From NCBI RefSeq assembly GCF_050947875.1, contig NC_134569.1, positions 261,279,100 to 261,343,099 on the forward strand: a DNA stretch of 64,000 nt, given 5' to 3'. The notes below the pieces were generated by a model. That model saw only the letters and a list, made by a program, of their open reading frames with translations, made no database searches and had not been told where the DNA came from. The DNA comes from Dermacentor variabilis. Taxonomy: Eukaryota > Arthropoda > Arachnida > Ixodida > Ixodidae. The translations under genes were made by a program, and so were the position numbers. Numbering within the stretch: the stretch's first letter is position 1; every line of letters starts with the position of its first letter. This document shows, in pieces, positions 55,004 through 64,000 of the stretch.

Positions 55004-56994
55004 TTAAATTTGTGGGTCCTGAGAGGGGGGAGGGACTTGGCCGCCACCATGAGCCAGTGCAGCCAGCAGCAGCTGCAGCAGACGCTGCTTCGTCTCCTGT
55101 GAGCGCCGTTCCACTGCCAGCCGCTGCTGCTGAACGTCGCGCATGCTGCCGACCTCCTCCCTCAGTTGTTGCAAGTCCTTCATATGGACAGTATGTTGCT
55201 GCCACAGGACTTCCATATGGCAGGTATTTTGCTGGCGCAGGACCCCCATATGGGCCTCGTGGTGCTGTTAGCGAATAAGATGTGTAATTAGTTTAATTAT
55301 AGAAGCTCAGTAACAAGGACTTCGTGTGTTGCATTCATCCGCATTTGCAGGCTATTGTCCCTGTATATTGAAACACTGAATATATCTTTCTGGCCCATCA
55401 AATTTGCGCAGTCCCATTCCATTAAGGTGTCTTACATGGTTATACCTGCTTTCCTGAATTTAACGCCACTTCTTTCTTTTTGCCACATAATTGAGTAATT
55501 GACACATATTATTTCACGCAAATGTGTACAAGATAAGATCACCACAGCACTGTATGCATACATTATGCTTGTTTACTGATTAATTTTTGGAGAGGTCATA
55601 TGGTCGTCAATTTCATACGCAGAAAAATATGCGTCTGTGGCCTTACACATACCCGCTGGTTTTGCTCCAGCATTTGTTGGCGGAAGCGGGCCTCCTTTTG
55701 CGCCCTGGCTTCCGCCGACTGGCCCTGCCGAATGTATTCGGCTGTAGCCATCTGGACGGCGCCCTCAAGGTTCTGCTGCCTCGAGTGCCTACGGGGCGGT
55801 GCCTGCGGCTCTCGGGGGGGGGGGGTAGGCTGGGGGGGGTAGCTGCTGGAGGGTAGCCGGTTGCTTTTCTTGCTAGACAAAAGCAAACCCTGCTCATTAA
55901 CTGTTATCCGACCTACACAGCTTGATTGTCCTAACCAGTCACTTTGAAATGTCATTGTAGCTGCATAGCTACAATAATGATACACAAAGCAGTCGCATAC
56001 TTAGACCAAAAGATGCCACAGACAGTTGCTGGTTACAGTAACCTATAAGAAGCACAAGGAATCTCTTTTACAACATCATGTCATTTGTAGGCTTGGATTT
56101 CTCCTCCATGAATAAGAGCTGAATGCTGGACACAAAGGTAATAACAGCACAGTGGGCTACTTCATAGCAAGGTCATACAGCAACTGCAAACAATGCTACT
56201 ACAAAAGCTGGGTCACTGATTTACGTGTTAGGCCACTTGGCCCAGCAACAGCTGCAGGGCCCGACACCACAAACGCAGTTGTTGCTGGTGCACTGCGGGA
56301 ACCTCTGGGCCCTGCAGCATCCTCCGAACTTGTGTCCTGCAGTCAGACTAGTGTTCAGACATTGCGAACAGTGTGTGCAATGCGCACCATTTACACAAGT
56401 TGCTGCTCAGAGTACATAACCTATATTATCAGTTGCACAAAAAACAAAAAATGTGGCTGAATAGATTTTGCAATATTGTGTTACAATGTAATGCTGAAAA
56501 TTTCTGAGGCCACAGCAGGTCACACAAACAACACTTTTTAAACACAATGTAAGAACCTCGCTGTCGGCGAAGGACTGGGGGGGGGAACAAGGAGGTCGCC
56601 TGTCCTCGCAAGAATGTCGAGGATGCGGCTGTCCTCCCCACCCACTTTGCCGCCTCCAGTGACCCTGCAAACAGAACAACGACAACTACGTGAAACGACG
56701 TTACTTTCAGCATCATTAGAAAGCTCACCTCTTCTCGCTCGCGGCCCTGACCGATTTTTTTTTGGCTTTATGAGCCATTTTGGCCCAGTGGTTCCACCAA
56801 CGGCTGGTTGACTTCACCGCTGGGCCCTGTCCGTTTAGGACTGCCTCCTCCTCCTCCCATAGCTCGTTCTTTCGAGCAGCAGTCATACGTGGCGAGAACC
56901 CTGTAGCTCTCGTCAGGTATGGGTGCTGCTCGATGAACTGCACCAAAATAGCGGTTTGTTCTTTCGACACTCTGGGCCCTTTTGCTGCCGCCAT
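55004..56994 (-). CDS. Myb/SANT-like Harbinger accessory protein, five exons
   Basis: Exons on the minus strand: 56994-56729, 56664-56557, 56336-56225, 55900-55653, 55264-55004. All four introns have GT...AG ends (for example GTGAGC...TTTGCAG and GTATGT...AACAG), and exon phases agree across the last three junctions. Exon 1 has a Myb/SANT-like fold (SKEQTAILVQFIEQHP, ARKNELWEEEE, STSRWWNHWAKM), the DNA-binding partner that Harbinger nucleases need. Exon 2 has GGKVGGEDSRILDILA and a Pro run; exon 4 a Pro-rich then Gln/Arg-rich helix; exon 5 a Gln/Leu coiled coil. About 330 residues. One problem: a C9 run in exon 2 (56577-56585) must be C10 for frame. It could instead be a host NAIF1-like gene. 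Confidence 0.75.
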
Positions 56995-57169
56995 TTTGGC
57001 TTTTCAAACTTGGGAATTGCAGTCGGCTCGCAACACAGTAAGAAATTTACAGGCAAACATTCTGTCTAAGCTAAGCACCTGCATAAAGTGCTCACTATGA
57101 ATTGATTATTTTTTACCTTTTTTACCTCTAATATAGAAAAGGTGAAGTCGGTACTCACATTTACCGTTG

Positions 57170-57432
57170 TAGCAGCTTCTTTCTCGGAGCGTAATCGTCA
57201 GTGCAGGGGCTTCAAGCCCAGGAAGTATTACCATTGCTGCGATCACATTGACGAGGCTATTGTTCTGTCGTGGCGGTGCTGTATTGAAAGGTGCTGAGTG
57301 CCTTGACAGTTCTCGATCCACTATGTTGCAGAGTTTGTCCTCGGGTGTTACGGTTAATTCTTGTTGGCCCTTCGTAAAGAAGAAATTATCAACGTCAGAC
57401 ATGCACCGAAAACCACACGAGAACGCAAGCAC
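57170..57432 (-). CDS. Exon-like ORF of unknown type
   Basis: An open frame with ATG at 57402 (MSDVDNFFFTKGQQ) ends at a GTAAAT/GTGAGT donor-like pair near 57165, and has protein-like composition with TPEDKLCNIVDREL and VIAAMVILPGLEAP. Same strand as and just upstream of the Myb-like gene, but its donor phase does not lead obviously into exon 1. No family recognised. Confidence 0.3.
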
Positions 57433-57719
57433 TACACGAGCAATATTTACTCACCTCACTCCTACTGTATCTCACGGCTCCTGCAAGGAGCGCAGATTTT
57501 TCTCAGACGCAAGTATACCGCTGTGGGCCGCAATTAGTTGCGCTGCGTTACGGACACGTTAGCGGCTGTCAGCTGTCGGGTAAACCGTGGCCGCCATTTT
57601 GCGTGCGCTCAACGGCATGGCTTGTATGCACATTCGACCAATATGTGGCTTCGGCTTTGAAAATAGGAGTACTTGCGTAGAACGACAGAAAGCTGAGCTA
57701 GTTGGTAAGGATTCATTAT

Positions 57720-57852
57720 GCAAAATAGAAGTGAGGCGTGCAGACAGGACACAAAAGCAGAGAAGTGGACAACACAAACGCCGAAATTGGACGTTCGTGT
57801 TGTCCACTTCCCTACTCTTGTGTCCTGTCTGCACGCGTCACTTCTATTTTGC
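57720..57852. repeat. Foldback of two PLE-like 3' ends
   Basis: Arms 57720-57780 and 57791-57852 are inverse copies (GCAAAATAGAAGTGA...GTGGACAACACAAACG against its complement) with a few mismatches and a 10-base loop. The word GAGTACTTGCGT occurs directly on both sides (57667 and 57858). The GTGTCCTGTCTGCACGC phrase is familiar from tick PLE ends. Confidence 0.8.
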
Positions 57853-58142
57853 GTATTGAGTACTTGCGTTGGCATTTCTTTAATCTGCGGCAGCTTTTAC
57901 GTTGTAAGGTTACAAAATGAACTTGCTTTACGCAGCATGGAAGTCCGCTTTTATTAAGTGTTGTTTTACAAGACGAATTTGATATACAGCCCCGGAAAAA
58001 GAGAAGATAACACGAAAGAAACATCCGGCCAATGAAGCGCAGCTTCTGATTGGACTATCCAAAAAACGTCGTGCGTACGCAACCACCATTGCCAAAATTG
58101 GTGACGTCAGGCGAGAAGGCATTGACATAAAGAAAGGCATTC

Positions 58143-58461
58143 CTACAAAATAGCACCCCCGTTGTCATTTTGGTGTCCGCTGTGCTCTTTATGGCTTCGC
58201 GTGGGCAGCTTGCGAACCAATAATCTCTCTTTTGTCCTTCTTCCTGAAAAGAGAAAACATGAAGCCATGACAAACACGCAAGCAAAGAATGGTGAAACAA
58301 AACTTTATCCAATAAATGAACAAATCACAGTTCTAGTGGGAGTGTTCAGAAACATACCTTGCGAGGATTCTGGCTCTGTGATGACACATTCAAAGGTGAC
58401 TAGTACGTCCAGAGACAATAGACTCCGAAGTGGTGATAAAATATGCGCAGCATCTTGGAGG
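58143..58461 (-). CDS. Two candidate terminal exons of an unknown gene
   Basis: Exon 58461-58358 reads LQDAAHILSPLRSLLSLDVL and on to TEPESSQ; exon 58243-58143 reads RRTKERLLVRKLPTRSHKEH and ends at TAG 58145-58143. Both acceptors have good pyrimidine tracts and the donor is GTATGT. The upstream exon is unknown; splicing from GTAATG inside the 54-codon ORF is one possibility that keeps frame if the acceptor after CCTCCAAG is used. An antisense 122-codon frame covers the same bases and is probably a shadow. Function unknown. Confidence 0.35.
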
Positions 58462-58559
58462 CTGGAGGCAAAAGAAGAAATCCTCAGTTACTATGGTGGA
58501 AGCGTGTATCAGTTTGTGATTCATGTATGACTAAGAAAAGTGCACAAAACGCTCCATGA

Positions 58560-58565
<6 letters not shown>

Positions 58566-58614
<49 letters not shown>
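58566..58614. repeat. (CA)n microsatellite
   Basis: 49 bp of perfect AC dinucleotide repeat in the least conserved part of the duplicated unit. Confidence 0.97.
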
Positions 58615-58615
<1 letters not shown>

Positions 58616-59131
58616 CAATGTTTTGAGTGAGCATTTCTTTCAGTGGTGTCCTTGTTCGAGCTGTGCTTTGTAAAGCCTCGATAAAATTTTTTGCCAGCTA
58701 CTAGGCAACAGACACAGTAATTCTATTATGTATCAAATGACATTAATCCAACTGTATCACCGGAAGTACACTTGCACTAATGTGCTGAGAATTTATCGCA
58801 GTGTATCATTCATGCAGACACAGCCAAAACTATTTATTTTTTATACTGTACTCCGTGTTAGGAATTTTTGCAACGTGGCCAAATAAGAGTTTTGTTTGAA
58901 TTGCCTTTGAAGTGCAATAACTTTATTATGGCTTTCCACATTGAAAAAAAAAGATGACTACAGCAATCTGTTTTACCCACCTTGTACCCGAAGGAATTGA
59001 AAGTTGAAAACGCGAAGCACTGCTTCTTTGACTCACCGGTGCACACACCCAGAAGCTGCAAGGTTAATCCGCTTTCCAGGGTAGTTTCCAGACAGGCTGT
59101 GCTCGGTTCCAGCGACTAGTTTTCACTCTAT

Positions 59132-59296
59132 CTAGCACATTTTTTCAAGCAACCCATCATTACACGGTAGACGCGGCAGACCATTGACGACGGAAGCCGT
59201 GTATGTACCCATTACGCCAGTGAAACGCCGCAGCTGATAAAATTCACCGTCTTTAAACACGATTATCTGGTAGCAGCTATCGAATGTTGGATCCAT
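59132..59296 (-). CDS. Conserved 54-codon ORF in duplicated unit, copy B
   Basis: Same frame as 40017-40181, one base different out of 165. ATG at 59296-59294, TAG at 59134-59132. The identical stretch extends upstream to about 59330 and downstream to about 59055, next to a GTGAGT, so the conserved block is larger than the ORF and could be a whole exon including untranslated sequence. Confidence 0.4.
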   Translation of the reverse strand: MDPTFDSCYQIIVFKDGEFYQLRRFTGVMGTYTASVVNGLPRLPCNDGLLEKMC

Positions 59297-59767
59297 AAAC
59301 TGGCTGAGATATTATTGTTGGCTAATTAAGACGAATCTTCGTGATGCTGCACAAAAGAAACGACCACCCCGTTCGCAAATATCACTGCCGTACAATTTGA
59401 ATCAATAAACGGCATGGACGGCAACCGATGCCAGTGGGCTGCTGCTTATCACACGTCAGTGAGGTCTCAAAACCTTTATTCCAGTAATAAAGCACATCCT
59501 TTAATAAGGCAAGTTTAATAAATACAATTGTGTGTTTATTTTGCAGAAAGTTACAAGTTAACTATGTTTGAAGGTTATTATGTGCACATTTATAGATCAA
59601 ATATTGAGCGGCGGTGAGCGCCCCTAGAAGAAAAAATACAAATTAAGGTATGCGACCAAACTACAGTAGCTAACTTACGCGCTTATGCTGGAACGCGCCG
59701 AGGTTGATTTTTCGCCCTCTGTGGCGATCGCTAGAACTTGAGAGTATGCGGGGCCTGACGGCATCGC

Positions 59768-59826
59768 TTGGCGCCACTGTCGTGGCGCCAAATCCCTAAA
59801 TCCCTAAAATCCCTAAATCCCTAAAC
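59768..59826. repeat. GGCGCC hairpin followed by CCCTAAA-type tandem repeat
   Basis: TTGGCGCCAC (59768-59777) and GTGGCGCCAA (59782-59791) form a perfect 10-bp hairpin with loop TGTC, followed by four or five AATCCCTA units. They fall just outside the end of duplicated unit B and just before the shared 50-bp motif. Confidence 0.85.
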
Positions 59827-59833
59827 GATCCTG

Positions 59834-59883
59834 TCCCTAGGCACCTAGGATCAAGTCACTTGAGGGATTTTTGTACGACATTT
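59834..59883. repeat. 50-bp motif shared (inverted) with 5959-6008
   Basis: TCCCTAGGCACCTAGGATCA... matches the inverse of 5959-6008 at 45 of 50 positions. The E-box-like CACGTG of the other copy reads CACTTG here. Confidence 0.7.
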
Positions 59884-62800
59884 ACACGCACGCCTGATTT
59901 TTTCTCGTTGAGCAACGCCATCTGGCGTCCGCCCGCTAAGTTCCATGCGGCGCCGCTGCTCATTTTCGTGCCACTGCGGAAGGTACAGTTTCCCTTCTCT
60001 AAGGTTGGTTCTTTATTGTATGGCGCCGCGGCCTACGAGACTGACAGACTCACGGCGCCCCCGATGGGAGCTCCGAATTTTCCCCCCGTGGCAGGAACGC
60101 GCAGCGGGGCCTCGCTATGCATGGTGGCGGCGCCGCAGGCTTGACATCTCCCCATTGTAGCCACCCTACCTCAACCTACATAGGAAAGATGGGATGTACA
60201 GGCTTCGGATCATGCTTTGGATTGACTTCGATTAGTAGACTAGTGGCGTTTGCTCCCGGCGTAGTAAACAAAGCTATACTCAAATATTATCGAGTAAAAT
60301 CTAATTTTATTTCTGCAGTATGTTGTGTAATGTACAACACGTTACATAAACTTTGTATGACTTTGAGATGCAAGCACGGGTTACTATGGTTCATCACCAT
60401 GACACACAAGGGTACGCATTTTTGTGCGATTCTGTTCCCGATTTAACACCAGAGAATAATTATTAATTTATTTTTGCAACAACAATAACAACAATTACAT
60501 AAAGATACTCATAAAGTATTTAGGGAAATAAATATGTTCTATTATGAGAAAGCGTTGCGCCCATGAGAGGAATGCTACAAGCTTTGCCTGCTGCGACGCC
60601 TGCTCGCTGCAAACGCGAGACTTTTCTCACAGATGACAGGCACTTGCCAACTTTCTCGCTCTTTCGAAAGGCTGTGTTGGCTGTCACAATTGCTGAACGT
60701 CTTCAAGTACTTTGAAGCTCATCTGCTGCACAGCTAGCTGGGACGCAAGTGGCCCCCTATGAGCATGCTTCATCATATATTATATTGACAAGCGTTTTGG
60801 CGTGGCTTTGCACTTACCCATTTTGCGACACTAGACTACAGCCAGGAAGCAGCAGCCTTTCTTACCACAAGTAAGTGTGTGTTCTCAAAGTCCTGAAACA
60901 CGCATTTCAGTGAGCACATAAACGATCAATGCGTAATAAAGCCCTCAATAAAATTTGATTGTCAAGCCACTAGAAGTACAACTGTTGATGTCTTGTATCA
61001 CTAGTGCCTTCTTTTTCCTATTCTCAAGTTTCATAAAGCACGTGACGCTACAGCGCCAATCTAACACACTTAACAAACCACGGTCCAAACGGTCAAAACA
61101 TGTTCTTTCAACGTGCTCGATGTTGTCGCTTTCTCGTCAGGGCTTCGACACCACACCGCGACCCAAACATCATCGCGGCCGCTGGCCCAGCGTGCTATCG
61201 CCACTTCGAGCAACATAACAAAGGCAGAGAGCTTTGCGCTGCACTGCCCCACTGCAGGATGTAGCAATTGCGCTTGAAGCGAAACCAAAACTGCCAAAAA
61301 TACTTGTAGACTAGTTCGCCAGTCAACACAACACAAATCCGAAGCCCGTACTTCCCATCATTCCATGGAGGAAGGAAACTGAGCAGAAGCCCTAACACGA
61401 GCACATCATAATTGGATTTCTCCGCTCTTCTTGCGCACGCGCGAGGAGCAGTAGTTGCGAGAGCGAAATGTGGGGACTTTGAGATTTCTCTTCTCCTAGG
61501 TACTACGGGGAAGAAAGTTGTTAGCTCTGTTTGTCCCTAGCCGAGCTGGTAGACCTGAATGCGTGGCCGGCAAGGCGAAGAAGCTGTGTCCGAGGTAAGT
61601 TGCTATTTTGTTGCGACGGTAGCATATTAAATTTTTATAGTCGCAGGGGGATACGTTTGGACGTGAGGCGTTTTCTCGGATGACTTTAATGGCACAGCAT
61701 TACGTCGTGCCGATGCATTGTTCATTAGTGTCGTTGAGCATACCACACATTTCAGGGGAATCGCCGGAACGGAAACAGTTTATGAATTCAACTATCGTGC
61801 CAATTCATTAGTTCTTAATGTAACTGAGGACAGTACACACTTGGAGATTCGTGGGAATGAAACATTTTGTACTCTGTATGTGCAAGTACTAAAACTTGCG
61901 TCGCCATGCAATCTGAGCCGTAGATCGCTGTGAAAGCAGGGGCCGTATTCTGTAGCGGTTCGCTTTGGAACCGGTTCGGTCTGGCTGTTGTCATTGGTCG
62001 ACGCTTCGTTGTCGTCATCCCTGGTGGGCGGGACGACAAATTTTGCTGACGTCACACAAACCGGTTCCCTGCTACGAGAAGAACCGCGGAGAAGTGGTTC
62101 GCTCGAGGGTCGCGCGTGGTGGCGAGCATGATGTCGAGGGTTGCTAGGGCAACCGTGGCTGCCGGCTAGTTTCGCGCCAGCTGAGGAGCCGGCACCTAGA
62201 CGAGACGAGACAGAGACGGCAATGGTGGCTCCTTTCGTTGTGCTTACAGTATGCTAGAATAGGGGTAGTGGGCTCAGATGACGGCTCCGCATGAGGCCCT
62301 TGATGTCGCCTCCGAGAGATGGCGCTACAAACATTTTCACCTGAAACGTTTTGCAGTTATGCGCCTACGCTATGCGAGTTCTGCGGGTTATTTCACCGCA
62401 TAGCGTAAGTTGTTGCTATCTGTATTACCGTAAAGGCGTCAATTCGCATTTTGTGCTATATATTAAAAAGAAACTTTACCATTGCGACTGCGACGACTCG
62501 GGAGGCGTTATCGATGACCTCGCGAGTACATAAATTTGGGTGCTGGTTCGCCACCAAAGTGGGCAGCTTGCAGTAGTTTGTAGCAGTTACTGTGACGATA
62601 ATCTTGGCGCGATGATTCGTTTTATCTACATCTAGCACCACTAATCACTGTGTAGCGTCCACTGCGGTCCGCTAAGGCTAGCTTCGAGTGTGCGCCGCTC
62701 TCTTGCCCAAGCTGACCGCACTTGGTCAAGTTGCGGACAGTTTTCTTGCGCCATCTTATTGCCGGAAGGAAATATACGGCACATATATTTATGAAAAATT

Positions 62801-63735
62801 ATTTTCGGTAAAATATCAAGTAAGCTTATTTCTAATTGTACACAATAATTGCAGCAATAATTTCAACGAGCAGGCGGCATTAATTGTTCTCTGAGCGCAT
62901 AAAATTCCTTTTATTTTCGAATGCACTTTCAATTTCGTACATTTTATGAGGAACAGCATTGAAACAAAAACGGTGTACAATATTCTTGCCGCAGTGAAAA
63001 ATAAGCAAAATCAGCCCCACCGAATAATACTCAAAGAACGGCACAGATACCAAAAATATAACAAATCTCACTGTTAGTGCATGCAGGAAATATTTATTTT
63101 CACAACAATAGCAATGTTTACAAAATAAAACAAACCATTTGTTTGTAAGAGCATGCCTAAATATATGGAGTAAGGCGAAATGAAAAAAATCTATATACAA
63201 AATTCCCATTAAGGTCATAGTGGACCAGACTCCTCAAGAGTTCAAGTACGGTGTTGGTTCTTTCATGCCCTTCTTCATATGGTGCACCAGTGCGACATAT
63301 GGGCTTCATTAATGTTGACATATAATTTGTTTTTATTTTTTTAGATCTGCCTGCCCCCTCTTCATGCAAAACAAACATAACTTTAATTGCATTTTTTTTA
63401 AAATGGCGAAAATGTTTAAACGTGTAGTGGACAGCTTTCTCATACAGGTTTACTTATTTTCCGATGCTTTTCTGCTTCCCTTCTGCTTTGTTGCTCCGAG
63501 TTGATGCCTTTCCCGAAAAAAATGGAGCCGTTTAGTTAAACAGAAGCTGATAACTTTTCTTGTAACTTCAGCTGCGTGCTCATTGCAACCAATGTTGCTC
63601 GTGCACCTTGGCCTCACGAGGGTTTGTATATCCATAATACTGTAGGCATGCAGTTCTTGCTTCTTGTCTTCACGATGTAAGTTTCTTTCCTACTGATGCC
63701 TCCTTTCTTCGTCTTGCAGGACGCTGAAAAGAGAC
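59884..63735. other. Long stretch without a confident gene
   Basis: 59.9-60.2 kb is GC-rich; 60.2-61.5 kb has short frames only; 62.4-63.7 kb is AT-rich with minus-strand frames at 62880-63218 and 63157-63378 that I cannot place. A promoter-like island at 61930-62350 is listed separately. Confidence 0.4.
61930..62350. promoter_or_regulatory. Promoter-like GC island
   Basis: Contains an inverted CCAAT word (ATTGG near 61995), a CRE-like TGACGTCA at 62047-62054, two ACCGGTT palindromes in inverted setting (about 61970 and 62059), GGGCGGG and GAGATGGCGCTAC. These are common in arthropod housekeeping promoters. No confident first exon is seen on either side, so the call is weak. Confidence 0.25.
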
Positions 63736-63739
63736 GCCT

Positions 63740-63855
63740 TCAGCGAGTCTTTCACTCGACTATAGCCAAGGCGTTGCTATAGCATGTCCGGCACCCTGGT
63801 GCAAAACAGTAATTGCGCCGGCGACTAGGCATATTTGCTGAGCGCACCGCAGAAC
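63740..63855 (-). pseudogene. THAP-domain fragment
   Basis: On the minus strand an ATG near 63810 opens MPSRRRNYCFAPGCRTCYSN, with the C-x4-C start of a THAP zinc finger. A TGA ends this frame near 63752; one base over, the sequence continues SLKASLFSVLQDEERR, similar to the next part of a THAP domain. So it is a frameshifted THAP start, from a P-type element or a THAP gene whose remainder is not recognisable further downstream. Confidence 0.55.
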
Positions 63856-64000
63856 GAGCACAAAGGATGTCCGAGGATGTTGCAGAGACAAGTCTACGAA
63901 CGTTGCACTTCACAAAAACAATCAAAATCAAGTCGATTCGCATCCTCGTGTGCAGGCTGCAGCAAGCGAATGGCAGTGACGAGCGCACGCGCTGGCACAG

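Larger units (their letters stand above)
58152..59756 (-). repeat. Duplicated unit, copy B (inverted partner at 39172-41106)
   Basis: Reverse complement of copy A without the MITE insertion. Read on the minus strand it is gene-like: a conserved 54-codon ORF (59296-59132), an open exon 58461-58358 with acceptor TTGCCTCCAG and donor GTATGT, and an open exon 58243-58143 with acceptor CTCTTTTCAG, ending in TAG. The two short exons join in frame (phase 1). This copy keeps splice sites and open frames that copy A has lost. Confidence 0.85.

Noticed and set aside
55020..55280. Plus-strand Ala/Pro-rich 99-codon frame
   Set aside because: Antisense shadow of the coiled-coil exon of the Myb-like gene.
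59790..59826. Plant-type telomere repeat (CCCTAAA)n
   Set aside because: Only four or five irregular units in arthropod-like DNA, where telomeres are normally TTAGG; a chance minisatellite.

Overview
The window looks like repeat-rich, intron-containing arthropod DNA, most likely from a hard tick. The basis is the repeat complement: Penelope-like (PLE), CR1-, RTE- and I-type retroelements, a tRNA-derived SINE with tick-style wording, and P/THAP and Harbinger-type genes with spliceosomal introns. No bacterial operons, rRNA, functional tRNA or CRISPR array is visible. The tick assignment rests on recalled repeat families, not on a search.

Layout: 0.9-2.8 kb, a decayed LINE ending in an (ATCC)n tail. 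7.3-7.8 kb, a MITE. 9.6-10.1 kb, a PLE endonuclease remnant. 11.5-15.8 kb, a complete but mutated Ty3/Gypsy element with 140-bp LTRs and a 5-bp target duplication. 16.7-19.15 kb, a minus-strand I-type LINE. 19.45-19.86 kb, an RTE tail. 23.8-28.4 kb, a P-element-like transposon present as a head-to-head palindrome of about 2 x 2.28 kb. 28.4-33.5 kb, a PLE whose upstream coding region carries an SGNH/GDSL-hydrolase-like domain. 35-39.2 kb, a second, nearly full-length P-type transposase gene. 39.2-41.1 kb, one copy of a duplicated unit holding a nested MITE; its inverted partner lies at 58.15-59.76 kb and keeps the empty site. 41.6-46.05 kb, a CR1-type LINE whose ORF1 contains a 2A-like ribosome-skipping motif. 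46.15-49.2 kb, a minus-strand RTE LINE. 49.2-49.65 kb, a CR1/Jockey RT scrap. 51.65-51.99 kb, a Harbinger transposase terminal exon. 53.67-53.89 kb, a SINE. 55.0-57.0 kb, a five-exon Myb/SANT-like Harbinger accessory gene, intact except for one homopolymer base. 63.7-63.85 kb, another THAP fragment.

Few host genes can be supported. The best gene-like non-transposon candidates are short exons in the 39-41 / 58-60 kb duplicated unit. Most of the window is layers of transposon insertions, several of them nested or abutting, and much of the interest lies in their structure: the palindrome, the SGNH-PLE, the 2A motif, and an insertion whose pre-integration site is preserved elsewhere in the window. 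Long stretches at 2.8-7.3, 19.9-23.8, 49.7-51.6 and 59.9-63.7 kb hold little I can name.
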